6,113 bases of DNA from CAZCAC01 sp964496575. GTDB taxonomy: Bacteria > Planctomycetota > UBA1135 > GCA-002686595. The notes beneath the pieces were generated by a model. That model made no database searches and was not told the origin of the DNA. It worked only from the letters and a program-made list of their open reading frames with translations. The DNA lies in contig CAZCAC010000213.1 of NCBI GenBank assembly GCA_964496575.1, positions 1-6,113 on the forward strand, in the 5' to 3' direction. Each line of letters starts with the position of its first letter. Within the stretch, counting starts at the first letter, position 1. Below are positions 4,751 to 6,113 of the stretch, in pieces. Both the position numbers and the translations under genes were made by a program.

Positions 4751-6028
4751 ATGTCCACCATCGACGTTTCCTCCGAGATCGGTCACCTGCGTCAGGTGAT
4801 GGTGCACGAACCGGGACTCGAGGTGGACCGGATGGCGCCGGAGGTGATGGAGGAGCTCCTCTTCGACGACATCATCCACGGCGATACGGCGCGCGAGGAG
4901 CACCGGTGCTTTCGCCGCGTCCTCGAGACCCTCGGGATCGAGGTGCTCGAGACCACGAAGCTCCTGGAGGAGTCGTTCGAGAAGAAAGAGGCCTGCGAGT
5001 GGGTCTTCTCCGGCCTCACCCCCTTCGTCTCCCCGCAGACCGAAGCCCGGCTGCGCGAGGCCACGAGCAGTGGGCTCGCCGAGATCATGGTCTCGGGACT
5101 GCGCTATCACGGGAGCGAACCGAGTCTGGACAGCGACCAGTTGTTCATCATCCCGCCGCTGCCCAACTGGTGCTTCCAGCGCGACCCGCAGATGGTGCTC
5201 GGGCACGGCGTGGTGATCTGCTCGATGGCTACCCCCGCGCGGTGGCGCGAGGAGTACCTCGCGGCGACGATCTTCCGCTACCACCCGCGCCTCTCGATGG
5301 TGCCGCGGATCCTCGACCCGCGGATGCCCGAGGCGGTCCGCCCCGCGCACCTCGGCCTCAACCGCCCCCACGTCGAGGGAGGGGACATCCTGATCCTGTC
5401 CGGAGAGGTGATCATGGTCGGCTTCTCCGAGCGGACCAATCGCACCGGAGTCCGGCACCTCGCGCGCGCGCTCTCGCACCTCGAGGGTGGCCCCCGCTGG
5501 CTGGTGGTGGTTCGCCTCCCCCACCGCCGCGCCTACATGCACCTCGATACCCTGTTCACCCAGGTCGATCGCGACGCCGCGCTGGTCTTCCCGCCGGTGA
5601 TCGACCCGAACGGGTCACAGGCGGCCGAGGTGTTCGAGATCGACCTCCACAGCCGCGAGCTGCACCCCAAGCGCCGCGACGATGCCCTGTCGACGCTCCG
5701 GAGGCGCGGCATCGAGTTCGAGCCGATTCCCTGTGGCGGAGACGACCCGCTCTACCAGCAGCGGGAGCAGTGGACCGACGGTGCCAACGCGCTGGCAATC
5801 GCTCCGGGAGTGATCACGCTCTACGAGCGGAACCAGCGGACCGCCGAGGAGCTCTCGCGGCACGGTTTCGGGATCGTCGATGCGAGGGAGCTTCTCCTGG
5901 GTGGAGCCGAGGTCGACCTGGACTCGGGGCAGCGGACCTGCATCCTGATCCCCAGCCACGAGCTGTCACGCGCCCGGGGCGGGCCGCACTGTTTGACCCA
6001 GCCGCTCCGGCGCGATCGACTCGGTTGA
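4751..6028 (+). CDS. arcA: Arginine deiminase
   Basis: This 425-residue cytosolic enzyme hydrolyses arginine to citrulline and ammonia, the entry step of the pathway encoded by the genes before it. It has the guanidino-modifying (pentein) fold signatures in order: SEIGHLRQVMVHEPG at 8-22, ELLFDDI at 35-41, NWCFQRDP at 139-146 with substrate-binding Asp145, HVEGGD at 207-212 with Glu209, SERT at 226-229, YMHLDT at 262-267 with catalytic His264 and Asp266, EQWTDGANALAIAPG at 339-353, and LSRARGGPHC at 405-414 with the nucleophile Cys414. Compared with the well-known enzymes there is an extra stretch of about 20 residues at 379-399, just before the catalytic-cysteine motif. I chose ATG 4751 because family similarity begins within a few residues of it; an in-frame ATG at 4637 lies inside carbamate kinase. 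No clear Shine-Dalgarno precedes it, so translation may depend on coupling to the upstream gene 25 nt away. Related amidinotransferases are less likely given the full ADI motif set. Confidence 0.95.
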   Translation: MSTIDVSSEIGHLRQVMVHEPGLEVDRMAPEVMEELLFDDIIHGDTAREEHRCFRRVLETLGIEVLETTKLLEESFEKKEACEWVFSGLTPFVSPQTEARLREATSSGLAEIMVSGLRYHGSEPSLDSDQLFIIPPLPNWCFQRDPQMVLGHGVVICSMATPARWREEYLAATIFRYHPRLSMVPRILDPRMPEAVRPAHLGLNRPHVEGGDILILSGEVIMVGFSERTNRTGVRHLARALSHLEGGPRWLVVVRLPHRRAYMHLDTLFTQVDRDAALVFPPVIDPNGSQAAEVFEIDLHSRELHPKRRDDALSTLRRRGIEFEPIPCGGDDPLYQQREQWTDGANALAIAPGVITLYERNQRTAEELSRHGFGIVDARELLLGGAEVDLDSGQRTCILIPSHELSRARGGPHCLTQPLRRDRLG

Positions 6029-6035
6029 GTCGGTC
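6014..6035 (+). other. Small inverted repeat spanning the arginine deiminase stop codon
   Basis: GATCGACTC (6014-6022) pairs with GAGTCGGTC (6027-6035) around the loop GGTT, giving nine pairs with one G-U wobble; the TGA stop lies at 6026-6028. No T-tract follows, so it is at best an imperfect or factor-assisted transcription end. It may be chance. Confidence 0.35.
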
Positions 6036-6048
6036 AGCGTCCCGATCG

Positions 6049-6113
6049 TCAGGAATTCAGCTGCGGCCGCGCCACCGGCTGGTACCCCGCCGCCTGCGCG
6101 TGCTCCGCGTCGC
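6049..6113 (-). CDS. Possible C-terminal end of a convergent gene (partial, unknown)
   Basis: On the minus strand one frame enters from the right edge and ends at a TGA (6051-6049), giving 20 residues, DAEHAQAAGYQPVARPQLNS. Its mixed composition reads like a real protein end, while the other two minus-strand frames give Arg- or Gly/Ala-rich strings. If real, this gene converges on arginine deiminase with 20 bp between the two stop codons. Twenty residues are too few to name a family and I do not recognise it; noncoding sequence remains possible. Confidence 0.35.
   Translation of the reverse strand, partial: DAEHAQAAGYQPVARPQLNS

Noticed and set aside
1..6113. CRISPR array, insertion sequence, tRNA, rRNA or phage/defence genes
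   Set aside because: No regularly spaced repeats, terminal inverted repeats with transposase, cloverleaf sequence or defence-type protein motifs were found. The window reads as ordinary metabolic gene content.

Overview
This is a GC-rich bacterial window (G+C-biased third codon positions throughout, no introns, Shine-Dalgarno sequences before several genes). It centres on an arginine-degradation gene cluster. The lineage cannot be fixed from the sequence. The composition and the unusual gene mix would fit a GC-rich, non-model phylum such as Acidobacteriota, Planctomycetota, Myxococcota or a related candidate phylum, but that is inference.

Layout from left to right. (1) Positions 1-63, minus strand: the first 21 codons of what is very probably aspartate carbamoyltransferase (pyrB), running off the left edge. 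(2) Positions 64-470: a divergent intergenic region with no convincing gene. (3) Positions 471-1409, plus strand: a ten-helix EamA/DMT-family membrane transporter. (4) Positions 1410-1505: a 96-nt gap with a possible promoter and a Shine-Dalgarno that may fold into a weak hairpin. (5) Positions 1506-6028, plus strand: four closely spaced genes encoding ornithine carbamoyltransferase, ornithine aminotransferase, carbamate kinase and arginine deiminase. Gaps are 37, 66 and 25 nt, so they are probably co-transcribed. (6) Positions 6029-6113: a short gap and, tentatively, the C-terminal 20 codons of a convergent minus-strand gene of unknown function.

How the genes would work together. Arginine deiminase splits arginine into citrulline and ammonia. 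Ornithine carbamoyltransferase, run in the catabolic direction, phosphorolyses citrulline to ornithine and carbamoyl phosphate. Carbamate kinase uses carbamoyl phosphate to make ATP from ADP. That is the complete arginine deiminase pathway. The fourth gene, ornithine aminotransferase, would turn the ornithine into glutamate-5-semialdehyde, leading to proline or glutamate. Classical ADI operons instead export ornithine through ArcD, and no ArcD-type antiporter is visible here. The cluster therefore looks like an arginine-to-glutamate/proline route with substrate-level ATP gain. Carbamoyl phosphate is also the substrate of the divergent pyrB product.

The most notable non-coding signal is a long inverted repeat (about 14 bp with a tetraloop) that ends one base before the Shine-Dalgarno of the carbamate kinase gene. 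It has no T-tract, so it looks like an intercistronic RNA structure and not a simple terminator. I see no mobile element, CRISPR array, tRNA or rRNA, and no evidence of a wholly new system. The interest lies in the pathway arrangement, the arginine deiminase C-terminal variant and the RNA structures.
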